From Anaerostipes hadrus ATCC 29173 = JCM 17467 (GTDB lineage: Bacteria > Bacillota > Clostridia > Lachnospirales > Lachnospiraceae), in NCBI RefSeq assembly GCF_030296915.1, contig NZ_AP028031.1, positions 1,359,501-1,423,500 on the forward strand: a DNA stretch of 64,000 nucleotides. The letters are read 5' to 3'. The notes below the pieces were generated by a model. It made no database searches. It had not been told where the DNA came from and worked only from the letters and a program-made list of their open reading frames with translations. Shown one piece after another: positions 1 through 9,606 of this stretch. A program made the translations under genes and the position numbers. The stretch's first letter is position 1, and each line of letters opens with the position of its first letter.

Positions 1-375
1 AAGATTTCCTTCGATCAATGTTAAGATTTCTTTTAATGCCGTGATACGCAAAGTGAAGTTGATCCACATAGGCATTACAAATAACATTAATAAAACATTC
101 CCTCGCCGGAATTCTCCCTTTGCAAGAAGATACGCAACTGGATATGCGATCAAAAGGCAGACGATCGTTGTCACGACAGCAACCATCACACTGTAGATCA
201 AAGTTCCGATTGCTTTACTGTCTGTAAAAAACAATGTAAAATTCGCAAGAGAAAACTCACCCGCTCCATTGGTAAATGCATAATACAGCAAGATCAATAC
301 TGGACAGACGACAAAAATGACTAGAAATAGGAAATACGGAATGCCCAGAATGCTTTTTAGTCTATCATTTTTCAT
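1..375 (-). CDS. potB: Spermidine/putrescine-type ABC transporter permease, partial (PotB-like)
   Basis: This is the N-terminal part of an inner-membrane ABC permease; the rest lies beyond the left window edge. The visible translation starts MKNDRLKSILGIPYFLFLVI and shows at least two hydrophobic segments, the second followed by a hydrophilic stretch with MPMWINFTLRI, as in PotB-like permeases of the polyamine uptake family. The ATG overlaps the stop of the upstream ATPase gene as ATGA (372-375), so the two are translationally coupled. The role is inferred from its coupling to a PotA-like ATPase; the substrate (spermidine or putrescine) is family knowledge, not proven here. Confidence 0.85.
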   Translation of the reverse strand, partial: MKNDRLKSILGIPYFLFLVIFVVCPVLILLYYAFTNGAGEFSLANFTLFFTDSKAIGTLIYSVMVAVVTTIVCLLIAYPVAYLLAKGEFRRGNVLLMLFVMPMWINFTLRITALKEILTLIEGNL

Positions 376-1769
376 TCTGCATCCTCCGAAACACTCTCAA
401 ATACCATGGCATCTTCTGGAACTACCACACTGACAAAGTCACCGATATTCCATAAATCTTCATCATCAACCGAATATTCTACTTTATTCTCACTTAAAAC
501 TCGATAATTATAATGATCTCCCTTGTAAATGATCGAGATGATATTTCCCTGAAAATATCCTTCTTCCGGATCATCACTTAATTTTGCAAGTTTTGATGGA
601 AAATACATTTTTAATCTTGTACCTTCAGGATGTGCTTTTGGCTCTTTTTCCTTCACAGGAATACGACCATCTGTAAGTTCTAACCAACCATCTTTGTCTA
701 TTGTACCAATATAATGGTTGACTTTGAGATCCTTTGGCATCGTATGGATCGTATCTGCAGTAAAATCAACCCCAACTTTTGTTCCTGGTGTTAACTCGTG
801 CAAGATATGTGCTTCAATTTCATTTTTGTCTGATAAAACAGCCACTTCATAAAATTTACCGCAGAACAGACATGAGATTACTTCTCCAGTAAATTTTCCT
901 TTGTCTGGAGTTGTTAAAACAACATCTTCTGGGCGGATGACAACATCTAGTCTTGTTCCAGGTTCATGGTCATCATGACATACAAAATCATGATGTGCAA
1001 AATGGATCAGATTTCCTTCTTTTTTCACACCATCAAAAATATTACTTTCCCCGATAAAATCAGCAACAAAGGCATTCTGTGGTTTATTATAAATCTCTTC
1101 TGGTGTTCCAACCTGCTGAATCTGGCCTTTTGACATAACAACAATCTTATCAGACATCATCAATGCTTCTTCCTGATCATGTGTGACAAAGATAAAGGTG
1201 ATTCCTAATTCCTTATGCATATTTTTTAACTCGATCTGCATCTCCTGACGCATCTTATAATCAAGGGCACTTAACGGCTCATCTAATAATAAGATCCTTG
1301 GCTCGTTTACGATCGCACGTGCGATCGCAATACGTTGCTGCTGTCCGCCAGATAAACTGTCAATCTTTCTTTTCTCAAATCCTTCTAAGTCAACGATTTC
1401 AAGCACACGCTTTACCTTTTTTTTAATCTCATTCTTCGGTACTTTCTTTTCTTTTAGTCCAAAAGAAATATTATCGTAGATATTTAAATGTGGAAACAAT
1501 GCATATTTTTGGAATACAGTATTAAACTTTCTCTCATTTGGAGGAAGCTCACTGATATCCTTTCCATTAAATAAGATTTCTCCACTCGTTGGTGTTTCAA
1601 AGCCTGCTAACATTCTTAAGATGGTTGTCTTTCCGCATCCGGAAGGCCCTAAAAATGTAACAAACTCTCCTTCATTTATCGTCAGATTAAAATCATAAAT
1701 AACCGGTACATCTTTCGTATAACACTTTTTGATGTGTTTTAATTCTATGATCGGTTGTTTTTTCTCCAT
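372..1769 (-). CDS. potA: Spermidine/putrescine ABC transporter ATP-binding protein (PotA-like)
   Basis: This cytoplasmic ATPase subunit energises polyamine import together with the PotB-like permease that follows it. Walker A GPSGCGKT is at residues 41-48, the ABC signature LSGGQQQR at 139-146, and Walker B ILLLDEP at about 159-165, followed by the D-loop SALD. The usual PotA C-terminal TOBE/OB region begins near residue 245. At 465 aa the protein is longer than the common 360-380 aa, and the extra C-terminal stretch (about 370-460) looks like a second TOBE-type beta-rich module. It is the first gene of the operon visible here and its stop overlaps the next start. Confidence 0.92.
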   Translation of the reverse strand: MEKKQPIIELKHIKKCYTKDVPVIYDFNLTINEGEFVTFLGPSGCGKTTILRMLAGFETPTSGEILFNGKDISELPPNERKFNTVFQKYALFPHLNIYDNISFGLKEKKVPKNEIKKKVKRVLEIVDLEGFEKRKIDSLSGGQQQRIAIARAIVNEPRILLLDEPLSALDYKMRQEMQIELKNMHKELGITFIFVTHDQEEALMMSDKIVVMSKGQIQQVGTPEEIYNKPQNAFVADFIGESNIFDGVKKEGNLIHFAHHDFVCHDDHEPGTRLDVVIRPEDVVLTTPDKGKFTGEVISCLFCGKFYEVAVLSDKNEIEAHILHELTPGTKVGVDFTADTIHTMPKDLKVNHYIGTIDKDGWLELTDGRIPVKEKEPKAHPEGTRLKMYFPSKLAKLSDDPEEGYFQGNIISIIYKGDHYNYRVLSENKVEYSVDDEDLWNIGDFVSVVVPEDAMVFESVSEDAE

Positions 1770-1797
1770 TAATTTTTTATACCTCCATATTTTTAAG

Positions 1798-2295
1798 TCA
1801 TTTCTTCTTTATTGTTTTTGTATATACGAGCATAACAGGGACTGTTTTTCCATTTTTAGTTTCTTTGTAATAAGTACTGTTACTCCATGCCTTATTCATT
1901 CCTGCAAGGAATACATTTGGACCATTTACAATGGTATTATGCTTATAATCTTTATAAGGTTTTCCATATTTAAATTGAAGGATAACCTTTACTTCGATTC
2001 CTTTTTTTGATGTCAGCATCAATGTATTTTTCTTTTTGACTGGCATCTTCTGGTTAATGGTAAGAATATCTCCATTTTTTGCTTTGATCACAGCTTTTAG
2101 ATAATTCTTATTGATCACTTTGACGTTCATTTTATAATTTACGGTTTCCCATTTTCCAAGATATTTTTTATAAGCTTTTGTAGTTTTTTGTGTCTGTGCT
2201 GCACAAATATCTTTGGAAGTTGCTTTTAATGATATCGTGCAGCAAGTCATACATAAAAAAGCTAGGAATAATACTGTTTTTAATGTTTTTTTCAT
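1798..2295 (-). CDS. Secreted hypothetical protein
   Basis: I do not recognise this 165-aa protein. It starts MKKTLKTVLFLAFLCMTCC, a typical signal peptide (positive n-region, hydrophobic h-region, then a small-residue region near ICAAQ), so export is likely. The mature part is lysine-rich, with alternating hydrophobic residues suggesting a small beta-rich domain. No catalytic motif is visible. It lies 28 bp upstream of potA on the same strand and could share its transcript, but nothing links it to polyamine transport. Confidence 0.65.
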   Translation of the reverse strand: MKKTLKTVLFLAFLCMTCCTISLKATSKDICAAQTQKTTKAYKKYLGKWETVNYKMNVKVINKNYLKAVIKAKNGDILTINQKMPVKKKNTLMLTSKKGIEVKVILQFKYGKPYKDYKHNTIVNGPNVFLAGMNKAWSNSTYYKETKNGKTVPVMLVYTKTIKKK

Positions 2296-2488
2296 ATTAT
2301 AAGTTCTCCTCTTTCGTTCTTGTCTGCAAAAATAGATGTGATGCGTTTGGGACAGTAATTACCAAATCTTCTAGAGTAATCCTAAACTTATCACTGTATA
2401 TTGACTCCTTTTGGAAAGTTTTTCGGGTAAATTTTATCATGAAAATGGTGTGGTTGCAATGTAAAAAAACATGCTTAAAAAAAAGAAC

Positions 2489-2517
2489 TATACATTTTCA
2501 TTCAAATCCTTTATAAT
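2489..2517 (+). promoter_or_regulatory. Probable promoter of the NCS2 permease gene
   Basis: A perfect -10 element TATAAT is at 2512-2517, with a weak -35 TATACA at 2489-2494 (17-bp spacing). A 6-bp hairpin (AGCAGT, loop ATAAA, ACTGCT) follows in the leader. I looked for a purine riboswitch here and do not see one. Confidence 0.4.
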
Positions 2518-2584
2518 AGTATGCTGTGAAAAATAGCAGTATAAAACTGCTCATCATGCATTAAAAAAAGGAGACGAAAGAAAA

Positions 2585-3976
2585 ATGAATCAAGAGAAAA
2601 ACAAAGGTGCGGAATACGACTTTTACGGGAAACTTCCGCTGCAAAAAGCGATTCTCCTTGGTCTGCAGCATGTATTCGCTATGTTCGTAGGTAACCTTAC
2701 TCCAGTCCTTATCATTACAGGGGCTTGTGGTATTGCTTCTGGAACCGAATTTGCAGACGTTCAGATTGCGCTTTTACAAAATGCAATGTTAATTGCCGGA
2801 ATTGTTACACTGATCCAGTTGTACGCGATCGGACCGATCGGTGGAAAAGTTCCAATCATCATGGGAACGAGTTCAGGATTTATCGGTGTCTGCAGCAGTG
2901 TTGCATCTGTTATGGGTGGTGGAATCCTTGGATATGGTGCGATCATGGGTGCTTCCATTATCGGTGGGTTATTTGAATCTGTATTAGGATTTATGTTAAA
3001 ACCACTTCGAAGATTTTTCCCAGCTGTCGTAACTGGTACGGTTGTACTTTCCATCGGATTATCACTGATCGGTGTTGGTGTGAATTCTTTTGGTGGAGGA
3101 AATTCTGCTAATGATTTCGGTTCAATCGAGAACTTGTTACTTGGAACAATTGTTCTTGTGATCATCATTGCATTAAAACATGGAACGAAAGGTATCACAA
3201 GTGCTTCTTCTGTACTGATCGGAATTATCGCAGGATACATTATCGCAGGAATCATGGGTGTTGTACTTCCTACAACTGCTGTCAATGCAGATGGTGTAGA
3301 GTATACAAAAGCATGGGTGTTAAACTGGGATAAAGTTGCTCAGGCTGGATGGTTTGCCATTCCAAAATTTATGCCTGTAAAAATCATTTTTGATGCAAGA
3401 GCGATCGTCCCTGTACTTATCATGTTTATCGTAACTGCTGTAGAAACAGTCGGAGATATTTCCGGAGTTATCGAAGGTGGTATGGATCGTGAAGCTACAG
3501 ATTCTGAGCTTTCTGGTGGTGTTGTCTGTGATGGTATCGGATCTACGATCGCAGCATTCTTTGGTGTTTTACCAAATACATCATTCAGCCAGAATGTTGG
3601 TCTTGTTACTATGACAAAGATCGTAAACCGTTTTGCACTTGCAACAGGAGCAATCTTCTTAATCCTGTGTGGATTATTTCCAAAACTTGCTGCATTGATC
3701 TCTATCATGCCACAGAGCGTATTAGGTGGAGCAGCTGTTATGATGTTCTCTTCTATCGTAATCAGTGGTATTCAGCTGATCACAAAAGAACCATTAACAA
3801 TGAGAAATATTACTGTCGTATCTGTAGCTCTCGGACTTGGATATGGAATCGGTGCAAACAGCACAGTTCTTTCTGGACTACCTGAAGGAATTCAGTTGAT
3901 CTTCGGAGGATCTGGTATTGTACCTGCGGCACTTGTTGCAATTATTTTAAATATTGCATTGCCAAAAGAAGATTAA
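2585..3976 (+). CDS. pbuX: NCS2-family xanthine/uracil-type nucleobase permease
   Basis: This is an integral membrane nucleobase:cation symporter of the NCS2 family, 463 aa, with about a dozen hydrophobic segments and short polar termini. The family signature is visible as QNVGLVTMTK (polar residue, Asn, Gly, then Thr-Lys near residue 340), the version usual for xanthine or uric-acid transporters rather than uracil. It starts at an ATG behind GGAGACG and is monocistronic, with its own promoter and a strong terminator behind it. Purine import would spare de novo purine synthesis. The exact substrate is inferred from the signature, so the gene symbol is tentative. Confidence 0.8.
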   Translation: MNQEKNKGAEYDFYGKLPLQKAILLGLQHVFAMFVGNLTPVLIITGACGIASGTEFADVQIALLQNAMLIAGIVTLIQLYAIGPIGGKVPIIMGTSSGFIGVCSSVASVMGGGILGYGAIMGASIIGGLFESVLGFMLKPLRRFFPAVVTGTVVLSIGLSLIGVGVNSFGGGNSANDFGSIENLLLGTIVLVIIIALKHGTKGITSASSVLIGIIAGYIIAGIMGVVLPTTAVNADGVEYTKAWVLNWDKVAQAGWFAIPKFMPVKIIFDARAIVPVLIMFIVTAVETVGDISGVIEGGMDREATDSELSGGVVCDGIGSTIAAFFGVLPNTSFSQNVGLVTMTKIVNRFALATGAIFLILCGLFPKLAALISIMPQSVLGGAAVMMFSSIVISGIQLITKEPLTMRNITVVSVALGLGYGIGANSTVLSGLPEGIQLIFGGSGIVPAALVAIILNIALPKED

Positions 3977-3986
3977 ATAAACTAAT

Positions 3987-4034
3987 AAAAACAGCACTGC
4001 ATTGGGAATTTTATTCCTGTACAGTGCTGTTTTT
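3987..4034. terminator. Bidirectional intrinsic terminator
   Basis: AAAACAGCACTG (3988-3999) pairs with CAGTGCTGTTTT (4022-4033), with A and T runs on both sides. It lies between the convergent permease and CoA-transferase genes and can serve both. Confidence 0.85.
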
Positions 4035-4058
4035 CTATATGCTTTCCTGCGTCTATTA

Positions 4059-4718
4059 TCAGCTCATAACACCAATTTCATCCGGTACGATCACATCAGC
4101 TTCTGTGCATGCAAGGATATCTTCTACACTATATCCTTCTGCAAGTTCCCTTAACACCAGACCATCTTTTGTAACTTCAAAATAGCAGCGTTCTGTTACG
4201 ATATCTGTTACACAATGAACTCCCGTCAAAGGAAGTGTACATTTCTTTAATATCTTAGACTTTCCACTCTTTTCACAATGGTCTGTTGCTACGATGATCT
4301 TCTTCACTCCGGCACACAGATCCATGGCACCACCCATTCCTGGCACCATCTTCCCTGGAATCGTCCAGTTAGCGATATTGCCTTCTTGGTCTACCTGAAG
4401 TGTACCAAGAACTGCTGCATCAATATGTCCGCCACGTATAAATGCAAAAGACATCTCATGATCATACACGCTTCCACCTTTGATCACAGATGCAGGCTGT
4501 CCGCCGGCATCAATAACATCAATATCTACTTTATCCCAGCTTGGGGTTGGTCCACTTCCGACGGTTCCGATCTCTGCTTCCAGCCACAGATCCACACCTT
4601 CTGGAAGATAATTTACACACATCAGCGGAACTCCGATACCAAGATTTACAAAATCTCCATCTTTAAAAAACTTTGCACATCGTGATGCGATCAGCTTTCT
4701 TCCTGTCAATCCTGCCAT
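4059..4718 (-). CDS. 3-oxoacid/acetate CoA-transferase family, subunit B
   Basis: This is the beta subunit of a two-subunit acyl-CoA transferase, which moves CoA between a carboxylic acid and an acyl-CoA. The segment EAEIGTVGSGP near residue 45 aligns with the SENG-type active-site loop, and its Glu should carry the covalent CoA thioester. The start is taken at ATG 4718 (MAGLTGRKLI) because it follows GGAAGGAGG at good spacing and begins just after the upstream stop (TGATATG). A longer in-frame start to 4796 would sit wholly inside the subunit A gene and lacks support. The resulting 219 aa matches the family. Substrate could be acetoacetate, butyrate or similar. Confidence 0.88.
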   Translation of the reverse strand: MAGLTGRKLIASRCAKFFKDGDFVNLGIGVPLMCVNYLPEGVDLWLEAEIGTVGSGPTPSWDKVDIDVIDAGGQPASVIKGGSVYDHEMSFAFIRGGHIDAAVLGTLQVDQEGNIANWTIPGKMVPGMGGAMDLCAGVKKIIVATDHCEKSGKSKILKKCTLPLTGVHCVTDIVTERCYFEVTKDGLVLRELAEGYSVEDILACTEADVIVPDEIGVMS

Positions 4719-4719
4719 A

Positions 4720-5436
4720 TCACTGACCTCCTTCCGCTTTTGCTTTGGCTCGCTGCCACATTGGACACATTGGTCGTTTCTCACCGGTTCTTTCATAGAT
4801 CATATCAATCACAGGTGCTGGAACATCGATCTCTTCTGGTCCTAGTTCACCCACTTCCACGATCTCTTCGACTTCAACGATCACCGTATCAGCAGCCATA
4901 GCCATCGTACTGTTTGTTGCTCTGGAATTCATTCGGAATGAAATATTACCTGCAGTATCTGCTTTCGTTGCTTTGATCAAAGCAACATCTGCACGTAATG
5001 GTAATTCCAGAAGATATTCTTTGCCATCGATCGTTAGTTTTTGTTTACCTTCTTCTACTTCTGTACCAAGTCCTGTTGGTGTCAGACAGCCACCTAAACC
5101 TGCTCCACCACAACGGATTCTTTCTGCAAAGGTTCCTTGCGGACTAAATTCTATCGCAAGTTCTCCTGCAAACATCTGATCCTTGGCGATCGGGTTCAAC
5201 CCAATATGTGTTGTGATCAAACTCTTAACTCTGTGATCTTTGATCAGCTTTCCGACTCCCTGATCCGCCATTCCAGCAGATACAGCGATCGCATCAATGT
5301 CTTTGATTCCTTTTTCTAACATTCCATCAATGATCTCATCTGCTGCAAATTCTCCATGCCAGTCTCCAAACATGATCGTCTGTCCATCATGAATTCTTGA
5401 GAGCGCTTCCTCTCTTGTTACAACTTTTGACTTCAA
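4720..5436 (-). CDS. 3-oxoacid/acetate CoA-transferase family, subunit A
   Basis: This is the alpha subunit of the same CoA-transferase (238 aa). The glycine-rich region CGGAGLGGCLTPTGLGTEVE near residues 108-127 is the family's CoA-binding segment, and the LPLRADVALIKATKADTAGN region is conserved in the family. It is translated before subunit B with a one-base gap and follows an enoyl-CoA hydratase gene on the same strand. The grouping suggests short-chain acyl-CoA metabolism of the butyrate or crotonyl type, which is an inference from context. Confidence 0.88.
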   Translation of the reverse strand: MKSKVVTREEALSRIHDGQTIMFGDWHGEFAADEIIDGMLEKGIKDIDAIAVSAGMADQGVGKLIKDHRVKSLITTHIGLNPIAKDQMFAGELAIEFSPQGTFAERIRCGGAGLGGCLTPTGLGTEVEEGKQKLTIDGKEYLLELPLRADVALIKATKADTAGNISFRMNSRATNSTMAMAADTVIVEVEEIVEVGELGPEEIDVPAPVIDMIYERTGEKRPMCPMWQRAKAKAEGGQ

Positions 5437-5477
5437 AGGCGTGACCTCCCTTCTATGTTCATGGTTTGATCCTGGCT

Positions 5478-6272
5478 TTATTCTCCTTTGAATTCAGCCT
5501 TTCTCTTCTCCATAAAAGCTTTGACTCCTTCTATAAAATCAGAAGATGCCGCACATTCACGCTGTGTCGGAATCTCACATTCATCCAGGTATTTCTTATA
5601 ATCAGCAAGCCCTGCCTGATAAATCTGTTTCTTGATATTCTTATAAGAAAGTAATGGTCCACTAGCAAATTTCTTAGCAAGTTTCATAACGGTATCATCT
5701 AATTCTTCCGCTGGAACTACATCATATACCATTCCGGCATCTTTTGCTTCCTGTGCTTTCATTGGTCTTCCTGTAACACACAGTTCCATTGCTTTCTGAA
5801 TTCCAAGACTCTTAACAAACAGGTACGTTCCACCGGTATCTGGAACTAGTCCAAGATTCACAAATGCCATAATAAACTTCGCATTGTCTGCGCATACAAC
5901 AAAGTCCCCTGAAAATGCAAGACTTACTCCTGCACCTGCTGCCGCTCCACTTACACTTGAGATCACAAGCTTACTCATACGCTTCAGACCATCGGTTACA
6001 TTGCCAACTTTACTGATCAGAGAATCCATATTCACTTCTCCACCTTGTTGGATCAGGTTATAGAAGTATCCAATGTCTCCTCCTGCTGAAAATGCCTTTG
6101 GCATTCCTTTTAAAACAACAACTTTTACATTCGGGTCATTCTCACAAGTATCTACTACGTACATCAACTCGTCTGCCATCTGATCATCAATTGCATTAAG
6201 ATTCTTCATATAGTTCATTGTGATGATACCAACTCCATCTTCTACAACGAACTGCAATTTCTCTAGCTTCAT
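5478..6272 (-). CDS. Enoyl-CoA hydratase/isomerase (crotonase) family protein
   Basis: This 264-aa crotonase-fold enzyme probably hydrates or isomerises a short enoyl-CoA. The first oxyanion-hole segment KAFSAGGDI and the second SSVSGAAAGAGVSLAFSGD are present, and the following NLGLVPDTGG segment carries Asp where many hydratases have the second catalytic Glu, so isomerase or another crotonase activity is possible. ATG 6272 is chosen because it lies 8 nt after AAAGGAGG; an ATG two codons earlier is too close to that site. It is the promoter-proximal gene of the CoA-transferase operon. Confidence 0.85.
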   Translation of the reverse strand: MKLEKLQFVVEDGVGIITMNYMKNLNAIDDQMADELMYVVDTCENDPNVKVVVLKGMPKAFSAGGDIGYFYNLIQQGGEVNMDSLISKVGNVTDGLKRMSKLVISSVSGAAAGAGVSLAFSGDFVVCADNAKFIMAFVNLGLVPDTGGTYLFVKSLGIQKAMELCVTGRPMKAQEAKDAGMVYDVVPAEELDDTVMKLAKKFASGPLLSYKNIKKQIYQAGLADYKKYLDECEIPTQRECAASSDFIEGVKAFMEKRKAEFKGE

Positions 6273-6358
6273 AGGCATATCCTCCTTTAAGTTGTTTTGA
6301 TAACTATATTGTATCATTTTTTGTACAATTTGTGAAGTTTTTCGACAAAATTAAGGGG

Positions 6359-6387
6359 TTGACGAATCTCATTTTCTATAGTATCTT
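6359..6387 (+). promoter_or_regulatory. Promoter of the ZTP riboswitch-pfl operon
   Basis: TTGACG (6359-6364), a 17-bp spacer and TATCTT (6382-6387) form a housekeeping-type promoter ending a few bases before the riboswitch aptamer. Confidence 0.65.
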
Positions 6388-6395
6388 ATAGCCAT

Positions 6396-6470
6396 AAGGT
6401 CATATAACTGACGGAGCACGTGGAATTAACCACATGGAAGTATGATCATTAATCGCCGACCGTCTGGGCA
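6396..6470 (+). promoter_or_regulatory. ZTP/ZMP (pfl-motif) riboswitch aptamer
   Basis: The RNA shows the conserved core of this class: GACGGAGCACGTGGAA, then CCACATGGAAGTAT, and downstream the terminal GCCGACCGTCTGGGCA, whose CCGTCTGGGC segment forms the pseudoknot and ligand pocket. The class senses the purine intermediate ZMP/ZTP, which accumulates when 10-formyl-THF is short. Its placement before a pyruvate formate-lyase operon fits, because PFL makes formate for formyl-THF. A terminator hairpin overlaps the 3' part of the aptamer, so ligand binding most likely prevents termination (on-switch). Confidence 0.93.
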
Positions 6471-6497
6471 ATCTGTCTGGACGTGCGGCGTTTTTTT
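6454..6497 (+). terminator. Riboswitch expression-platform terminator
   Basis: CGCCG (6454-6458) with CGTC behind it pairs with GACG and CGGCG (6486-6490), followed by seven T. The left arm is part of the aptamer's 3' domain, making aptamer and terminator mutually exclusive. Confidence 0.85.
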
Positions 6498-6592
6498 ATT
6501 CTATTTTTGCAACGCTTCATCGTTCAGATATTGATCCTGTTAACTTTTTACGTACTTGTTCTAAGTACGTATCATCCATAAGGAGGAATACT

Positions 6593-7327
6593 ATGACAGT
6601 TGGTCATGTCCATTCCATCGAATCGATGGGTCTGGTTGATGGACCAGGGATACGAACCGTTATCTTTTTACAAGGATGTGCTCTAAGATGTCGTTTCTGC
6701 CATAACCCTGATACTTGGGAATTATCTGGCGGGACCGAATACACACCGGAAGAACTTGTTGCAAAGATCCGACGATTTAAACCTTATTTTAAAGAAGATG
6801 GTGGTGTTACCTTTTCTGGTGGAGAACCTTTATTACAACCTGATTTTTTAAAAGAGACTTTAAAACTATGCAAGAATGAAGGCATTCATACTTGCATCGA
6901 CACTGCAGGTTATGGACTTTCTGATTATGATGAGATTTTAAACCATACAGATCTTGTTCTTCTTGATCTGAAACACATCCATAAAACGGATTATGAAAAA
7001 ATGACAAGAAGATCAATGGATCGGTTTGAAGAATTTTTGAATGCTTTAAAAAAACATCAGACTAAGATATGGATTCGCCATGTCGTTGTTCCAGGAATTA
7101 CTGACAGCGAAGATCATATGGCTCAGTTAAAAGCTTATATTCAAACGATTCCTAATGTAGAGAAAGTTGAGCTGCTTCCTTATCATTTACTTGGTACCAA
7201 CAAATATAAAGTTATGGATATTCCTTATTCTTTAGAAGGTGTACCGGCCATGGATAAAAAGAAAACAGAGATGTTACAACAAACCTATTTTGATCATGTT
7301 TATTTTATGGAGGAAAAATCATGTTAA
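6593..7327 (+). CDS. pflA: Pyruvate formate-lyase activating enzyme (radical SAM)
   Basis: This 244-aa radical SAM enzyme makes the glycyl radical on PFL. The 4Fe-4S motif CALRCRFC (CxxxCxxC) lies near residues 29-36, after the family's [12 protein letters not shown] segment, and the SAM-binding TFSGGEP is near residue 78. It begins at an ATG behind AAGGAGG. The gene precedes pflB and overlaps it by 7 bp (ATGTTAA at 7321-7327), an arrangement reversed from the common pflB-pflA order but functionally equivalent. Expression should depend on the upstream ZTP riboswitch. Confidence 0.95.
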   Translation: MTVGHVHSIESMGLVDGPGIRTVIFLQGCALRCRFCHNPDTWELSGGTEYTPEELVAKIRRFKPYFKEDGGVTFSGGEPLLQPDFLKETLKLCKNEGIHTCIDTAGYGLSDYDEILNHTDLVLLDLKHIHKTDYEKMTRRSMDRFEEFLNALKKHQTKIWIRHVVVPGITDSEDHMAQLKAYIQTIPNVEKVELLPYHLLGTNKYKVMDIPYSLEGVPAMDKKKTEMLQQTYFDHVYFMEEKSC

Positions 7328-9552
7328 ACGAATGGAATGGATTCAACGATGGTGTCTGGACAAAAGAAATCAATGTAAGAAATTTTATACAGAAAAACTA
7401 CACTCTCTATGAAGGAGATGACTCTTTCTTAGCTGATGTATCTCAGAAAACAAAAAAAGTCTGGAATAAATGTGAAGAACTGCTTGCTGAAGAATTGAAA
7501 AAAGGAGGCGTTTTAGATGTTGAGACAGATATCATTTCTGGTATCACGAACTTCGCACCTGGATATATTGATAAAGAAAATGAGGTGATCGTTGGACTTC
7601 AGACAGATGCACCCCTAAAACGTATTGTCAATCTATATGGCGGTAAACGTATGGCGTACCAGTCACTGGAACAATATGGTTATAAACTAAATGAAGAGAT
7701 CGACCGCCATTTTAATGAATACAGAAAAACACACAATGAAGGGGTTTTTGATGCCTATCCAAAACGTACTCGTCTTGCAAGAACTGCTGGACTTCTAACA
7801 GGACTTCCTGATGCTTATGGACGTGGACGTATTATTGGAGATTACCGTCGTGTTGCTCTTTATGGAATCGACCACTTGATCGAAGAAAAACAAAAAGATC
7901 TAGACTTTGAAGATGGACCTATGACAGAAGACCGCATCCGTCTGCGTGAAGAAATTTCTGAGCAGATCCGTGCCCTTTCTAAAATGAAAGAAATGGCTGC
8001 ATCTTATGGTGTTGATATTTCAAAACCTGCAAAAAATGCGAAAGAAGCTGTTCAGGCGGTTTATATGGGATATCTTGCGGGAACAAAAGAAAATAATGGA
8101 GCTGCAACTTCCCTTGGACGTACTTCTACATTCCTTGATATTTATATTGAACGAGATCTTAAAAATGGAGTGATCACAGAAACAGAAGCTCAGGAATTGA
8201 TCGATCAATTTATCATCAAACTTCGTCTGACAAGACATTTAAGAACTCCTGAATATGACGAACTATTTGGTGGAGATCCTACGTGGATCACGGAGTCTAT
8301 CGGTGGAGTTGGTATTAATGGAAAACCTCTGGTTACTAAGAACTCTTTCCGTTATCTTCATACTTTATATAACATTGGAACTGCTCCAGAGCCTAACTTA
8401 ACTGTTTTATGGTCTGAAAAACTGCCAGACAACTTTAAACATTTTTGCTCTAAAGTTTCTATTGATACGGATTCTATCCAATATGAAAATGATGATGTTA
8501 TGCGCCCAGTCTATGGGGATGATTATGCGATCGCTTGTTGTGTATCTGCAATGAAGGTTGGAAAACAGACACAGCTGTTCGGAGCCCGCTGCAATCTGGC
8601 AAAATCACTGCTTTATGCGATCAATGGAGGAATTGACGAGAAAAAAGGAATCCAGGTTGTTCCTGGAATCGAACCGATTACAGATGACGTTCTTGATTTT
8701 GACAAAGTATGGGAAAACTATAAGAAAGTTATGACTTATGTTGCTGAATTATATGTTGATACAGTAAATATCATTCATTTTATGCATGATAAATACGCAT
8801 ATGAAGCCAGCCAGTTTGCTCTTCATGATACAAACTTAGAGCGAATCGCAGCTTATGGAATTGCTGGTCTGTCTATTGTCGCAGACTCTCTATCAGCGAT
8901 CAAATATGCAACTGTAAAACCAATCCGCAATGAAAATGGTGTAGCAATTGACTTTGAAACCATTGGGGATTTCCCTAAGTATGGAAATGATGACGACCGC
9001 GCAGATGATCTTGCAGTTAACACAGTAACATTCTTCTCTGACGAACTAAAGAAACATCCAATTTATAGAAATGCGATCCATACTTTATCTGCTTTAACGA
9101 TCACATCCAATGTTATGTATGGTAAGAAAACCGGATCCACACCAGATGGAAGAAAACTCGGAGAACCTTTAGCTCCAGGTGCAAACCCAATGCATGGACG
9201 AGACGAAAATGGTGCTCTTGCATCCTTAAACTCTGTCGCTAAAATTCCATATCGCGATGTATGTCAGGATGGTGTATCCAATACCTTTTCCATCGTACCA
9301 GATGCTCTTGGAAAAGATCAGGAACAACGAGTACAAAACCTTACAACAATCTTAGACGGATACTTTGTTCAAGGTGCACATCATTTGAATGTAAATGTTA
9401 TGCATAGAGAAACTTTGATCGATGCTATGGAACATCCAGAAAAATATCCAACACTTACGATCCGTGTTTCTGGATATGCCGTGAATTTTAATCGATTATC
9501 CCGCGAACAGCAGGAAGAAGTGATTCGTCGTACATTCCATCAGAGTATGTAG
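7321..9552 (+). CDS. pflB: Formate C-acetyltransferase (pyruvate formate-lyase)
   Basis: This is the 743-aa glycyl-radical enzyme that converts pyruvate plus CoA to acetyl-CoA and formate. The catalytic Cys pair is in IACCVSAM (C406-C407), and the glycyl-radical motif RVSGYAV is at residues 715-721 with the radical Gly at 718. Length and both motifs are those of true PFL rather than a diol dehydratase or choline lyase. Translation is coupled to pflA by a short overlap. Under riboswitch control the enzyme would supply formate to the folate pool when ZMP/ZTP rises. Confidence 0.97.
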   Translation: MLNEWNGFNDGVWTKEINVRNFIQKNYTLYEGDDSFLADVSQKTKKVWNKCEELLAEELKKGGVLDVETDIISGITNFAPGYIDKENEVIVGLQTDAPLKRIVNLYGGKRMAYQSLEQYGYKLNEEIDRHFNEYRKTHNEGVFDAYPKRTRLARTAGLLTGLPDAYGRGRIIGDYRRVALYGIDHLIEEKQKDLDFEDGPMTEDRIRLREEISEQIRALSKMKEMAASYGVDISKPAKNAKEAVQAVYMGYLAGTKENNGAATSLGRTSTFLDIYIERDLKNGVITETEAQELIDQFIIKLRLTRHLRTPEYDELFGGDPTWITESIGGVGINGKPLVTKNSFRYLHTLYNIGTAPEPNLTVLWSEKLPDNFKHFCSKVSIDTDSIQYENDDVMRPVYGDDYAIACCVSAMKVGKQTQLFGARCNLAKSLLYAINGGIDEKKGIQVVPGIEPITDDVLDFDKVWENYKKVMTYVAELYVDTVNIIHFMHDKYAYEASQFALHDTNLERIAAYGIAGLSIVADSLSAIKYATVKPIRNENGVAIDFETIGDFPKYGNDDDRADDLAVNTVTFFSDELKKHPIYRNAIHTLSALTITSNVMYGKKTGSTPDGRKLGEPLAPGANPMHGRDENGALASLNSVAKIPYRDVCQDGVSNTFSIVPDALGKDQEQRVQNLTTILDGYFVQGAHHLNVNVMHRETLIDAMEHPEKYPTLTIRVSGYAVNFNRLSREQQEEVIRRTFHQSM

Positions 9553-9568
9553 ATTTTTATGAAACAGC

Positions 9569-9605
9569 AATGGTGCCTGATTTTTTGATCGAATCAGGCA
9601 CCATT
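9569..9605. terminator. Intrinsic terminator-like hairpin between convergent genes
   Basis: A 14-bp perfect stem (AATGGTGCCTGATT with AATCAGGCACCATT) and 9-base loop sits between pflB and the convergent YolD gene. The following T-run is weak on both strands, so termination strength is uncertain. Confidence 0.6.
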
Positions 9606-9606
9606 A

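Noticed and set aside
2296..2584. Possible purine riboswitch before the NCS2 permease
   Set aside because: The conserved purine-aptamer loops are absent; only a promoter -10 and a 6-bp hairpin are visible.
2761..3708. Long antisense reading frames across the NCS2 permease
   Set aside because: They have no ribosome sites and mirror a highly biased membrane-protein gene.
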